The position numbers and the translations under genes are program-made. From Prostheceraeus crozeri (taxonomy: Eukaryota; Platyhelminthes; Polycladida; Euryleptidae), in the NCBI GenBank assembly GCA_907163375.1, contig CAJQUW010008610.1, positions 62,001-126,000 of the forward strand: DNA of 64,000 nt. Direction: 5' to 3'. Under the pieces are notes generated by a model, which searched no databases, was not told the DNA's origin, and saw nothing but the letters and a program-made list of their open reading frames with translations. Shown here one piece after another: positions 52,438 to 63,585 of the stretch (its first letter is position 1; every line of letters begins with the position of its first letter).

Positions 52438-53239
52438 GCCTGTTTTATCGTTAGCTGTAAGATAATGAAATTTGTATAAGTTTGGAATCTTGTAGTACAG
52501 TCATATTCCTAAAGAGTGTAGTGAGTGGCACTCGATCCCGTCGACAGCCCGAAGGCCTTGTACTGATCACTAGGGAAGTGAGAGATCTTCCCCGATACCC
52601 GCTCTTTACAGCTGAAGACATCATTGTCACTGCCCCGAAGTGGTAACAGGAACGCCGAGTCAAAGGTAGTGATCAGTAGCTGGGATCTAACCCCTCAAAG
52701 CTGCCTTAGACTTAGTTAAATTTCAAATCTGATACCATATTTGAACTCAGGATACTTGAAAACCTTAGTCTATATGTTAAAACTTTGAAAAAAGTGAAAA
52801 TTAAAAAATTTTAAAAAATTCCGCATTTTACTACTCATACTACTTTTAAAAAATTTTATCAGTAGTAAAGACACTATCAAACTCTATCATACAAACTTTG
52901 AAGTAAGAAGATAGCTTGCCTACTTCAAAAGATAGAGTCCTTTGAAACACCCGATATCGGGAGCTCAGAGCGACGACCGTCGCTTACCTCGTCTTTCGAT
53001 GAAGTGATCAGACTTACGTTGTCGGGGTTTATATATGCTCGGAAGAAAACTTAAAATGGCTCTATCTCCGAAAGTATTCATCGTAGCGACATGCGGTTTG
53101 TTGCAAACGATTCGTCTCATCATTCTTTACAATATGACACCTGAACCATTCTCATATGACCACGGGAAGTTGGTCCGTCAGCACATATGCATGTAACATG
53201 CCACAAGTGAAAAAATTCCTAAGTGTGAGAGCTCCAGTG
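52438..53239. other. Non-coding right arm, no gene seen
   Basis: AT-rich except for a GC-richer block 52510-52680. Notable only for a perfect 12-bp palindrome CCCGATATCGGG near 52950 followed by CGACGACCGTCG. Nothing else recognised. Confidence 0.4.
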
Positions 53240-53413
53240 TGGTGAAAATTTTGAAAAATTTAAAACTTCCGAATTTCGACCTGGGACTTTTACCAAAACA
53301 TTTTTCATCAAATTTCAATGACCTCCCCCCCCTCATTCACAGAAATTTGATGAAAAATGTTTTGGTGACGGTCCCAGGTCGAAATTCCACACTTTGGAAA
53401 ATTTTCAAAATTT
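53240..53413. repeat. ~73-bp imperfect inverted repeat (hairpin)
   Basis: The left arm (ending CATTTTTCATCAAATTTC at ~53312) and right arm (starting GAAATTTGATGAAAAATG at ~53341) are near-perfect inverted copies separated by ~28 bp containing CCTCCCCCCCCTC. The right arm is also the start of the 292-bp tandem unit. Confidence 0.85.
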
Positions 53414-54375
53414 TACCCATACAAAGTCACTCTGACACTTAGGATTTTTTCAGGTGAGCGAGCTCCGACCTAAAATCTTAAATGGTCTCACATCTAAACG
53501 AAGACAGATAGGAGCAAGCCGATTCTTTCACTGAATTTGTCTCACTCTTAGCTTTCAAACGAGCTATCGCACGACAAAATCCGTCCACTAGAACCAAAGT
53601 TAGTAGATTGCTGTCGGGGGGGGGAGGTCAGTGAAATTTGATGAAAAATGTTTTGGTGACGGTCCCAGGTCGAAATTCCACACTTTGGAAAATTTTCAAA
53701 ATTTTACCCATACAAAGCCACTCTGACACTTAGGATTTTTTCAGGTGAGCGAGCTCCGACCTAAAATCTTGTAACCGCTCTAACTTTTGAACGGCTGGTC
53801 CGATTGACTCGCAACAAAAAATGTTGTCGAGCAGTTTTTTCTCCTCTTTCAAACGAGTAGCTGTAAGACAAAATCCGTCCACTAGAACCAAAGTTAGAAG
53901 ATTGCTGTCGGGGGGGGGGTCAGTGAAATTTGATGAAAAATGTTTTGGTGACGGTCCCAGGTCGAAATTCCACACTTTGGAAAATTTTCAAAATTTTACC
54001 CATACAAAGCCACTCTGACACTTAGGATTTTTTCAGGTGAGCGAGCTCAGACCTAAAATCTTGTAACCGCTCTAACTTTTGAACGGCTGGTCCGATTGAC
54101 TCGCAACAAAAAATGTTGTCGAGCAGTTTTTTCTCCTCTTTCAAACGAGTAGCTGTAAGACAAAATCCGTCCACTAGAACCAAAGTTAGTAGATCGCTGT
54201 CGGGGGGGGGGGGTCAGTGAAATTTGATGAAAAATGTTTTGGTGGCGGTCCCAGGTCGAAATTCCACACTTTGGAAAATTTTCAAAATTTTGCCCATACA
54301 AAGTCACTCTGACACTTAGGATTTTTTCAGGTGAGCGAGCTCCGACCTAAAATCTTGTAACCGCTCTAACTTTTG
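53341..54375. repeat. Subterminal ~292-bp tandem repeats
   Basis: About 3.5 units beginning GTGAAATTTGATGAAAAATG at 53631, 53923 and 54217 (period 292-294), with a partial, shuffled first unit at 53341. Each unit ends in CTGTCGGGGGGGG, an 8-11 G run. Part of the first unit (53470-53600) matches TIR-proximal sequence, so the array appears to have been built from TIR fragments. ORFs here are repeat artefacts. Confidence 0.9.
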
Positions 54376-55118
54376 AACGAAGACAGATAGGAACAAGTCG
54401 ATTCTTTCACTGAATTTGTCTCACTCTTAGCTTTCAAACGAGCTATCGCACGACAAAATCCGTCCACTGGAAGCAAGCTGTCCAGGGGGGGGGACGTCAG
54501 CCGAAAATTTTTTCTCTCCGATTGACTTGAAACTCACCCTACCGATGCAGAATTTCACGCTGAATCCGAATCTGACCTCCGTTTTCTCATCCGATGCTTC
54601 GTTTGGACGCTACACACCAAAACGTCCCAAATTCTAACTCTGTCGTTTTTCGAAAAATGTTGAAAATTTTTTCTCACCGATTGACTTGAAACTCACCCTA
54701 CCGATGCAGAATTTCACGCTGAACACGAATCCGACCTCCGTTTTCTCATCCGACCACTCCTTCCACTCGAAACAACCCATTTTACAACCCAACATTCAGC
54801 AGATTGCACCAAAAACATCACACACTATAGCCTCAAGACTAATCCTGGCGGTCGCCCACGTCAACCAGGCGGTCGGACCAACTCACCCGAGTCTCACACT
54901 CTGTCGTTCCAGAGGGGGGGAGTCAGCGAACATGTTGTGAACGTGGACCCACCTGGCCGGCACACCACGACAGACCACAACCTCTGTCGTTCCAGAGGGG
55001 GGGACTCAGACACGAAGCACCACGGCGGCCGACCACGACACTCTGCCGTGCCAGAGGGGGGGGACTCAGCGATGGCGGCCATCTTGCGCTATCCAGAAGT
55101 GGAGTTTTACTTACTACT
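54376..55118. repeat. Polinton right terminal inverted repeat
   Basis: 743 bp, inverse of 15218-15880 plus the ~80-bp subrepeat missing there. It carries three AGAGGGGGGG-GACTCAG tracts near 54910, 54995 and 55055. It ends TTACTTACTACT at 55118, directly before CAGGAA. Confidence 0.95.
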
Positions 55119-55462
55119 CAGGAAAAAGAAAGAACGCTAAGAGAAAGAAATTCAAGCAGAAAAGGAACACAATGAAAAAATAGAAAAAATGGACGCGCAA
55201 ACATATGCCTTATTGCGAAAGACGAAGAAAACATTAACGTTGAAACGTCGAGAGCCAATCTTCTATTAAGGGATGCACAAACCCGTCTCGATGAAAGCAT
55301 AAAAAAGAATGATATGGATGGCATCAGTATAGCATCAGATCTTTTGCGATTGGCAGAAGAAAAAATCGAAACATCCGCAAAGAAGCAACTTGAATTACAG
55401 AATAAAAAGCGGCAGCTCATGACAACTTACCACGAAATGACAATAAAGAAAAAAAGACTGTA
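55119..55462 (+). pseudogene. hAT-like transposase tail after Polinton insertion
   Basis: Begins with the second CAGGAA and continues the charged coiled coil of the ORF that stops at 15217. Three frames contribute: AAGAAAGAACGC..., then EKEIQAEKEHNEKIEKMDA, then ANLLLRDAQTRLDESIKKND, ISIASDLLRLAEEK and a TAA at ~55460. Frame changes show decay either before or after the insertion. No catalytic residues are expected in this part. Confidence 0.65.
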
Positions 55463-56125
55463 ATAACGAACTTCAACTCTGTTGATGAGAGATAGTTGAC
55501 TGTAGTGATAGCAATTTGCTTGTCCTCATTATTTGTATAGATTATTTAACTAGTGTCACATTTTCAGTTGTTGAACTTTTTAGTGAAAAGATTGGACATT
55601 TTTACAAGTGTTTGTTTTGAAGTTTTCTGTTCGGTAAAGCTGTAAGTAAATTTTGTACAAAACTTAACAATTCACGAAGTATTTTTCTTAATTTCCAAAG
55701 ACTGCTTTCTCTAATAACCGAGAAGTTTGTAATTTTTTAATAGAGTTGCTTTTTTATAATGAATGTCAATATTTTATAGCTCCCTACATTTACAAAATAT
55801 TCATAAAGTTAAATAGCACTTGAACGTATTAATGCATTTATTGGATGATAGTCGTTGACTTCAATTTTCAACGTATTTTACTTTTTCATTTACGTAATTG
55901 TACTTCTCATAATAAACCTACTTGTTGATTGCAATCAAATTTACGTGAACGATCATATTAGTTTGGTTGGAGTTTCACATGTAATTGAACAAGATTGATG
56001 ACATGATAAATTTAATTTCAATTAAACAATATTATGCCTATACATAATAAGATTATGAAAACCTATAAAAGCCTATATATTTTTTTGGGACCTATAATTT
56101 TAGCCTATATTCTCACTAAAATTCG
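55463..56125. other. 3' non-coding part of hAT-like element
   Basis: AT-rich, with AATAAA at ~55911 and ACCTATAAAAGCC/CCTATA-type subterminal repeats near 56060-56110 that mirror those after 14141. Confidence 0.6.
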
Positions 56126-56327
56126 TTGGGAGGCCTGTAGGAATTTCCCGCTCTATCGATGTCTTTTTGATGACAGAGAACGTTGACAATAGACCTGCGA
56201 AATATAGATAATGGGAAACGTTATGCGTTAATTCTGTGCATGTTTTGACTGAAGAATTATTTGATTGTCATTCATTCCTAATGTCTGTTTTGCTCTGAAC
56301 GTTGATGAATTGATTTTTATTTTACAG

Positions 56328-56384
56328 ATATTCCCAAGAAGGATTCAAGTGTACAATATCCTTCTCCTCCTCCTACTCAGTCTT
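56328..56384 (+). CDS. Host gene micro-exon, Pro-rich
   Basis: 57 nt bounded by TTTTATTTTACAG and TCTT|GTAAGT, phase 1-1, open in the matching frame: IPKKDSSVQYPSPPPTQS. Its phases are compatible with both the coiled-coil exon (1230) and the terminal exon (57310). It would link coiled coil to C-terminal domain as a Pro/Ser-rich hinge. Confidence 0.6.
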
Positions 56385-57309
56385 GTAAGTTGAATTTCTG
56401 CTGAAATTGTTTTACTTAACATTCAGTCCAGATAGAATTTCATAGAAACGTCACCGAAAGGGACGTGAGCACGGGTTAAGTCTGCACTCAAATTCTCATT
56501 GATATTTCAAAAGTAAAGGAATTTTACAGCTAATAAATTCAAATATCTGTCTTCCTCACGAAGCTGGATTAAAGGAACTAAACTTATGTGTTACCAGATG
56601 GATTCATGACGAAGACAGACATTAATAGGACATTATTTGTTATAAAACAAACATGTGTTAGCTTGTCATTCACTAACTTTTCAATCATTTGTGAATGCAT
56701 CGACACTGAAGCTCCAAATTGATAATTACAGACTGAGATAAATGCTGTTCGTTCCTCTGAACTGAACCGCGATATCGATAACGAACAAATTTATTACTAG
56801 TTATAAAGTTCTTTGAAATCTGAAGTTCTCAGAATGAACTGCTTGAACATGACGGAGTTTAAAAGGTAAATTTGTAGCTTAGATGTCTCCTACTGACATT
56901 CTACGATAACCGAATTCTATTTAGAACAACCCAGACTCGTCCTCCTTGACGGGAATGATAAAAAAGATGAAATCCGACCAAACAAGTTAAATCTGAAAGA
57001 AATGAAAACAAAAATTATTCAATATTTTTCCATTTCGATGACTTTTGATTGTCATTTTCATTGGATTTCAATCATTTGAATGCGGAGAATCCGTTTTGAA
57101 AGATTTTCTTTTAATAAATGAATTGTAGACAGAAAAGATGAATAAGAGAAGAAATGAATGGAAAAGACGTTCACAGGACGATCAGCAGTTGTCAATTCTC
57201 CGTTTCCAAACAGTGAAAAATGATTCGATTAACAGAACGGAACCTTCAACTGATTTTCCTTCCAAACAACTTCTTTGCGTGAAATTCTTTCATTTTCTCT
57301 TCTTTGCAG

Positions 57310-57665
57310 TTGGATTCTATCTTCAGGACAGAACGGGCGCAGGGAAAGGAGGTTTCCAGGACTTGCAACTGCCACAGACGCCGACAGTCGGCGATGTACG
57401 AAATGCTGTGGCGGAGCTGTGTGGGAGACGTCCGCAGAATACAAAGATTGAGCGACTGACGGTGAAGTCGAAGGTTGGAGAGAAATGCTTATTCCTGGTG
57501 GTGAAGGAAGGAAGAGAAGTCTTCTATTGGACAACAGCTGATGGAAAGGAAGAATTTTCACCGCAGCAGGCGAAGGATTGGAAGTATGAAACTCTAGAAA
57601 ACGATGCGGAACTTCTTCTCCTTCCTCCGGGACACTGTCTGTGGCTCCAAATCCTTCCCCGATGA
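57310..57665 (+). CDS. Host gene terminal exon
   Basis: The acceptor TCTTCTTTGCAG|TT enters in phase 1. 118 codons to TGA: GFYLQDRTGAGKGGFQDLQL, TVGDVRNAVAELCGRRPQN, then beta-rich KCLFLVVKEGREVFYWTTAD and LLLLPPGHCLWLQILPR. The V-x-D-V-R-x-A-V-A-E-L start after a strand could be a ubiquitin-like (beta-grasp) domain, but I do not recognise the family. A polyA signal AATAAA lies at 57732, ~67 bp past the stop. Confidence 0.7.
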
Positions 57666-57737
57666 AAATTCAACAAAAAAACTTCAAATTTCCTTCCATT
57701 TTGCATTTGTCATCTTTTCCCTTTCATTTCCAATAAA

Positions 57738-58308
57738 TTGTTTTCCTCATTGAAGATTTTCATCAAAAATTTAGAAATGTCGTCGATTTTTGGAAATTCA
57801 ATGAAAATAACTTTTGGTTTCCACTTTGCAAATTAATGACCACCGACAAGAATTCTTGAATGAAATAGATGAGAAAGTACTTTCCGATTCATTTTCACAT
57901 CAAATCAGTTTCACATTTCTTTCCATCCAATTGTCTATCATCAAAATATTTTCTCCTCTCACAAACACGTGGCAATGAAAAGCGTTACAAAGTGAATGAA
58001 TGATATCTGTGAAAGATTTTGATCATCATTGAATTTTTTGAATTCAAAATGAATTACATAGTTGATCAAAGAATAGACACATCAGGGATAGATATCTTCA
58101 TCTGCACTATACGATGAATAAGCATGCGCACATAGTAATCGTAGATATCTATAATTTTGAATCCATCACCGCTCTTGTGGAAACATTCCCTCGAGGAAGT
58201 ATAGTCATCGATCATGAACCGAAAAATTCAAATGAAAAGTAATAAATAGTCACCTGTAAAATTCCTGATTGTAAAGCCTTTGAAAACTCGTCTTTTACTT
58301 TCATTTAT
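57738..58308. other. No gene seen
   Basis: AT-rich intergenic sequence after the host gene polyA site. A (GA)TATCTATAATTTTGAAT-type low-complexity stretch only. Confidence 0.4.
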
Positions 58309-60008
58309 TTAACCTTTTCACTACGGCTGGCATACCAGGTATGCCATGCAAATCATTCCGCCAGCAGCGGTAAGGTTTTTCCCATCACGCGCGCATTTTA
58401 CGATTGTCTATTGAACTGACAACGAAGTCATTGCTCTATAATACGGGTAATTTTGCCTGTCGAGGTATGTTTTGTTGTAAATACTTAAACACTAAACATG
58501 AGGTTAAGTTAGTGAATAAAACTGCAATTTATGAAAATCTTCTAAAAATATTAAAACAAACTCGATCTTACATAATCATTAACAAACTAAACTCTTATTC
58601 ATTATTGGTAGCAGTTAATAACAATCACAAGCTAATCGAGTGAAAAAGTTGGAAGCACTTTCCAGTTGAGCACAGTCCAGGTTTTCCCGCACAGGTAGTG
58701 CATTGGAACCGTGACATCTTTCGAAGACCATTTTTAAAAACAGATTCTGCATCTCTTCTGGGGCTTTGAGCTCAAATCAGTAGCTGGAATCTTTTCCATA
58801 CAATGCTCCTGGCTATATGCAAGCGACATTCGCGCTCCAGAGTTGTTTGCTTGTTGAGATTCTCCGCTAGTTTCAATCAGTCGACGACGGTTAGGTTTTC
58901 GTTTGCGAGCAGAGCCAGTTTCAAGTACGAGATATTCGATGACTTTGTCTGTGTAGCGTAGAAGAGTGAGCCACCGTACCTTTGATAAAGAACAAAGGAA
59001 TTTCTGACCAATATATGAATTAGGTAAATAGCGTATTTGGTAAACCACTTGTATGTTTTTCGTGTGGGGGAATATGGTTCCAGGCATCTGTCTGCGAGAT
59101 CTACCTCGCCCATTTTTTTATTGTAGAGCAAAACTGAGTTGGGTTTGCTGACAGGAGTTGAAACTCTATCCTTTGAGCGGGACACAACTTCCGTGGTACC
59201 AGCGTGGGAAAAAGAATCTATCATGTAGATCAGTTTTTTCCGCTTGCTTTTTTGTCATCATATCGACTGATTAGTACGTCACCCTTGCGCATAAAAAGAC
59301 ATTGCTGCGCTTGAAAATTGCGATTGCGTAATTGAGGCGGTGGGCCTCTGTTGCTGCGGATGGTTCCAGTAAGTAACGTATCATATTCCAAGAGATATTC
59401 GGCGAGAGCACATGAAGAAAACCAATTGTCGAGGAAAATGTGATATCCCAAATCAAAGAGCGGACGAGAAAGTTGAACAACAACTTGTTCGGACTTCTTC
59501 AATGAGCAGTTTATTTCATCATCCTAAGTGTTTTTTCCAGAATACAGAAGAAAATTCCAAACGTATCCAGTACTCGCCTCAGACAAGACAAAAGTTTTCA
59601 AACCGTAGCGGGCGCGCTTATTTGGCACATATTGCCGAAAGTGCAATCTACCTTTGAATAAAAGCACAGTCTCATCAACAGAAATTTCACGTTCAGGCAA
59701 GTAGTTATTCATACAAATATCACGAACCCTATCACAAAAAGGCAGAATTTTATCTTCACTCTTTGAATCAGTAGAAAGCGAGTTGTAGGATGCAAAGCGA
59801 ACAAATTTAGTTATTGAGAAAAATCGGTCTCGTGGCAAGCACTCCATTCGTTCAAAGAAAGGACTGAAGTATTTTTCGTCTTTGCTCCAGTAACGGCCCA
59901 GTGTGAAAGCCAAAGTCGGCCAGAAGTCGGTCTGACTTCCGCCGGTTGGCATAATTTTTTAATTTCGAAATCTAGTACTTTTTGAGTAAAGAAATCATGA
60001 TAAAACAA
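58309..60008 (-). mobile_element. Decayed piggyBac-like element
   Basis: One end is TTAACCTTTTCACTACG at 58309, matching the TTAA target plus CCYTTT start of piggyBac termini. Next to it is a short palindrome GGCATACCAGGTATGCC. The opposite terminus was not found, so the right boundary is set by the transposase start. Confidence 0.65.
58640..60008 (-). pseudogene. piggyBac transposase (DDD) with frame breaks
   Basis: Three - strand ORFs in sequence. 59952-59524: REISVDETVLLFKGRLHFRQ with first Asp. 59502-59230: LGYHIFLDNWFSSCALAEYL with second Asp. 59224-58734: YNKKMGEVDLADRCLEPYSP with third Asp, and KWFTKYAIYLIHILVRN. A C-terminal Cys-rich domain RCRICF then FQCTTCAGKPGLCSTGKC follows in another frame. 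Breaks near 59510, 59228 and 58735 disable it. Confidence 0.85.
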
Positions 60009-61307
60009 AGTAAATGATGCTTACAGTTGAATCTAGACAGTTTGTGATTGATCGTTTATCAGTGTATAGATTTTTATTATGTTGGCAAAAGTTGGCATGC
60101 CAAGCTGGCGCATAAGTTGGCAACCGAAATTGGTCCCACTTCCCTCAGAGTTTGGCAACACAAGTAGTTCTGCTTACTTCTGTGTTGTCGTTGGTTTGGT
60201 ATTATATATTTTTACCTCTTTATGAATTGTTTCCATTGTATATGTGCAAATAAGGTGGAGAAGTAGGGCCTAATGCATTCTTTCACCACAATTGGAATAA
60301 TTTTCAATTACGATTATGTGATGCATTGATTAAACTTTCAGAATAAATTATTTGCATATCACCTAAGCCTACCGGAGTTCCGGTACTATTTTTAACAAAT
60401 GCATCATTTTGGTCTCTTCGGGTACCAGTTGGGCCTACTTCAATTATTAAGTGCTATCGATATCAGTAAGCCCTAATTAGGCCTAATTTTTATTGCGTTA
60501 TTAGGATCTTTTTAATTCATATTTAACAATAATTTGTAGACCTGCATTTATGGATAATATTCATTACCATTGATATTGATCATATTGATTTTGTGTTACC
60601 GATGTTTCCTAATAATTCGTCATAATCGCCTTCGAATTTCAAAAGTAAGGCAAAGAGCCTGAGGACTCGTCACTCCGCCCACTAATACAGGAAGCAAAAA
60701 CAACCAAGTGTTGCAAGCGAAGACCGATTTCTTGAAAAGATTTTTCTCAATTCACTTGCTATCAAGGACAAATGTTTCCTTATAATTCGTTATAATCGCT
60801 ATCGAAGTCAAAAAACTAGCATGTATAGGACTATAGATGCACTTCTATTATGGCCTCCGCAATTGTGAGCATCGTCTACGAGCGTGTGCGCGCAAGGCAC
60901 AGAAAACTTAAATGGTCGGAGAGTTATCAACAAAAACATTGCATTGTTTCATTATGCAAGCTGGAAAAGAAACAAAAAGAGACTGGATCTTATACAGGAA
61001 AGTGGTGTTCTTGACTTTATTTCGGTGTTATTCGTTCTAATAATGCTCATACATTGATAAACTTTTTACAGCCGCTTGTCAGTCTCTGACCACGTACCTC
61101 AGTTCTATTCGCTGCTCCGCCTTCGGATCATGTGATGTAGCATATTACACTTTATAATGGAAAATGCAGGCTTTATAATCCTGACATTGTGGTGAATTAA
61201 ATTTTTTTGCATTATTTTAAAAATTGTGGTCGTACTATCGAAATCAAGTAGGCCTTTCATCGTCACAAGTTGTCCATTTAGATCAGAAGGCAAGTACAGG
61301 AACAATA
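60009..61307. other. No gene seen
   Basis: Contains a TTGGCA-rich patch (60080-60160) and an imperfect direct repeat TAATTCGT[CT]ATAATCGC at ~60612 and ~60784. No coding feature supported. Confidence 0.35.
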
Positions 61308-61309
61308 TA

Positions 61310-63224
61310 AGTAGGGGAGATTGGGGACCTATGAGCATAGGGGACCAAAGTGCATCTGCCAGTTCGACGTGATAAAGACCGAATTCGAACTTCTTCTTCT
61401 AGTTGAGTAATTCTCTGATCAAACATGACTTTCAACGGAAAAATCAAGATCTATCTCAAAATATTTCATTTGGTAGGTCTTGAAATACATTTAATGCAGT
61501 CGAAAGTAAATTTTTGAGTCTCCGTTGTTTATTTTTTCTAAATTTCATTCGTCAACATTGTGCCTAGAATAACAATAATTTCTAACATTTAAGGCATCTA
61601 GAATTGCTTCATAATTCGGGGATGGCATCTGTATACCCAGTTATTTGTCAATGTTGGTTTTTTGAAAATGAGTTGCTTTGGGGTCCAAAGTGCCCTCTGA
61701 AATGGGGACCAAAGTGCAATACATGATAAATTTCCTTTTTTCTTTTGTATTTTGCAAACCATGTATTCAGTGTCTCAACGTAATGAAATAAGTGTAATTA
61801 AACCTTAAAAATGTAATTTAAGCCATCGCATGCAGCCCTTGGACGTCTGCGTCTATGGTCCATTTAAGACGTTCTATGTGAGTGAGTGCAACAATCAAAT
61901 GCTCACTCATCCATGAAAACCAATTGCTATTCACGACGTTGCCTCACTAAGTTCAGCTTCATTTTACAAAGCTTTTGCGCCCATGAATATCATATCGGGC
62001 TTTCAAAAAGCCGGCATATTCCCAGTCAACTCAAACGCTTTCAGCTAAGGGGATTTCCTGCTATCCATTCCCTCCGATTGAGTGCTTGAACTTCGTAAAT
62101 TGAACAACCTTCTACAAGCACATATCCTGCTGATGACGGTGCCCTGTTGACGACGAGGCGTGATAATTATGTGAGCCAGTGTTACCTGAAATAATCAGAC
62201 CTTATCCGACGAAGGCTCTGTCTGAAAAATTTAAACACAAACGATCAAGAAAAAGAAAATCAACTCACCGATATGCCCCCGGAGAATGCTGCATCCAAAA
62301 GTAACGAAACCAATTCTGGAACCCAGGACTCCTCAATTGAAAACACGGTTGAACTTGAACTGGAATGTGGCTAGCACATTCTGGTTGAGTACAAGACAAA
62401 TGTTTTTAAAGCAACATTCCCGACTCCTGTCTGTTTTTATTATGTTACATAATGCACTATTTGCATAATGTATATTCAAAAATCGCCAATTTTTGTTGGT
62501 AGATCGCTGGAGTGTTTACTTTTTTAAAAAATGATTATTTACTGACTTCTTACCAAATCCAATCTGTTGAACCATTATAACCATTTTTGTCCGTAAGGTC
62601 ATTATTTTCAGAAGTCAAACACATCTTTAAATTGATGAGAAGAAAGTGGGGTAGGCCTATAGGCCTAGGCCTATAATAAAGATTTTATCCTAGGTCAAAA
62701 TATTAATCTCATAGAGAGAAATGATTATCATTTTCGAACTCACCACATCCGAATTGACTATTAACAGTTAATTAATGTAATAAAGATGCGTCCAATAAGC
62801 AATTAGTAAAAATTGCTGTAAAAAATTAATTCATTTTTTGCCTATGATAGTTTTTATATCCACTTACTAATTCACAAAAAATAAATGAATACAGTAAAAA
62901 TCATAGAAAAATGTGTTTTGGCGATATCTATTTTATAAAATGAAATTTCCGTGCGCAATCATGGTTTTTTTATTCAGTGCACTTTGGTCCCCATGCAGTG
63001 CACATTGGTCCCCGCTATAGGGGACCAATGTGCAGGGTCGTTACATGTTACAAAAACATGTCTTATGCAAAAACTAGATATGCTAGAGTTACACTTCAAA
63101 AAATATTTTATTTGTGAAGATATCTTTCACATCTGTGTAAAATTTTGAGTTCTGATTTGCAATAATTTCGTCAAAAAATGAGAATGAGTGAAAAAATGCA
63201 CTTTGGTCCCCAGTCTCCCCTACT
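61310..63224 (+). mobile_element. Decayed pogo-like element, TIR AGTAGGGGAGAYTGGGGACC
   Basis: The left AGTAGGGGAGATTGGGGACC and right (reverse complement) AGTAGGGGAGACTGGGGACC are near-perfect inverted repeats with TA next to both ends. The phrase GGGGACCAAAGTGC recurs several times inside (61340, 61700, 62985-63030, 63200). The interior keeps a pogo/Jerky-type transposase remnant. Confidence 0.8.
61830..62095 (+). pseudogene. Pogo-family (DDE_1) transposase remnant
   Basis: Readable fragment MQPLDVCVYGPFKTFYVSEC, then KPIAIHDVASLSSASFYKAF and APMNIISGFQKAGIFPVN, the C-terminal signature of pogo/Tigger transposases (QPLD...GPFK...NIxxGFxxxGIxP). In-frame stops occur after THP and after NAFS. 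Only the C-terminal third survives. Confidence 0.75.
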
Positions 63225-63299
63225 AGGATAAGTAAGGATTATATAAAGGACTATTTCTATGCAGAGAATTATCATGAATGACTATGTAAAGACAAATTT

Positions 63300-63585
63300 T
63301 AAACTTTCATTTTGATTTCTTTTCTACCTCGTTCTCTCCCTTACTCTCTCTTCTTTCCTTCCTCACTTCTCTAATTCCTTTCCGTCCTTGCTCTCACATC
63401 AGCCATCTCCTTTTTGTTCTCTTTCTACTCACTTATCTTCCTCTTCCATTTCTAATTGTCTCTCCTCACTTCTCTTCTTTATCTTCTTGTTCTCTCCCTC
63501 TCTTCGTCATATCTCTTCTGTCGTTCATCTTCTCTCTTTCTCTCTCCCTCACTCACTTCTTGCTGTCTATTTCCTAAATAGTTTT
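63300..63585. repeat. Polypyrimidine-rich low-complexity tract
   Basis: Almost entirely C and T on the + strand (TCTCTC/TTCCTC mixtures). The ORFs spanning it are compositional artefacts. Confidence 0.85.

Larger units (their letters stand above)
15218..55118. mobile_element. Polinton/Maverick, as assembled with duplicated left part
   Basis: It begins AGTAGTAAGTAAAACTCC and ends with the inverted complement, giving 5'-AG termini. A perfect 6-bp target duplication CAGGAA lies at 15212-15217 and 55119-55124, the Polinton hallmark. It encodes the diagnostic set: chromodomain integrase, protein-primed family-B polymerase, adenain-like protease, packaging ATPase, capsid and pVI-like proteins. The 39.9 kb assembled length exceeds the usual 15-25 kb because 15251-31370 and 31471-47940 are near-identical and meet at a 100-N gap. 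The biological element is probably about 23.7 kb. Confidence 0.95.
14129..56137 (+). mobile_element. hAT-like element split by a Polinton
   Basis: The left terminus CAGGCCTCCCAA (14129-14140) is exactly mirrored by TTGGGAGGCCTG (56126-56137). Both are followed inward by AT-rich ACCTATAAAA repeats, and both are flanked by TAGGAA (14123-14128 and 56138-56143), a 6-bp duplication. Removing the Polinton and one CAGGAA leaves ~2.1 kb encoding a hAT C-terminal dimerisation region and a coiled-coil tail. The CAG start and the encoded domain point to hAT. A 6-bp rather than 8-bp duplication is atypical but matches some hAT-related groups. Confidence 0.8.
1455..56327 (+). other. Apparent giant intron of host gene
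   Basis: The span from the donor GTAAGT at 1455 to the acceptor TTTTACAG ending at 56327 contains only transposons, satellite and unrecognised non-coding sequence. I see no host-type exon inside. About 40 kb of it is the nested hAT/Polinton insertion, and ~16 kb of that is probably assembly duplication. The intron without the insertion would be about 13 kb. Confidence 0.5.

Noticed and set aside
53239..54307. ORFs in the 292-bp tandem repeats
   Set aside because: Same peptide repeated with the DNA unit, interrupted by variable G runs; repeat artefacts.
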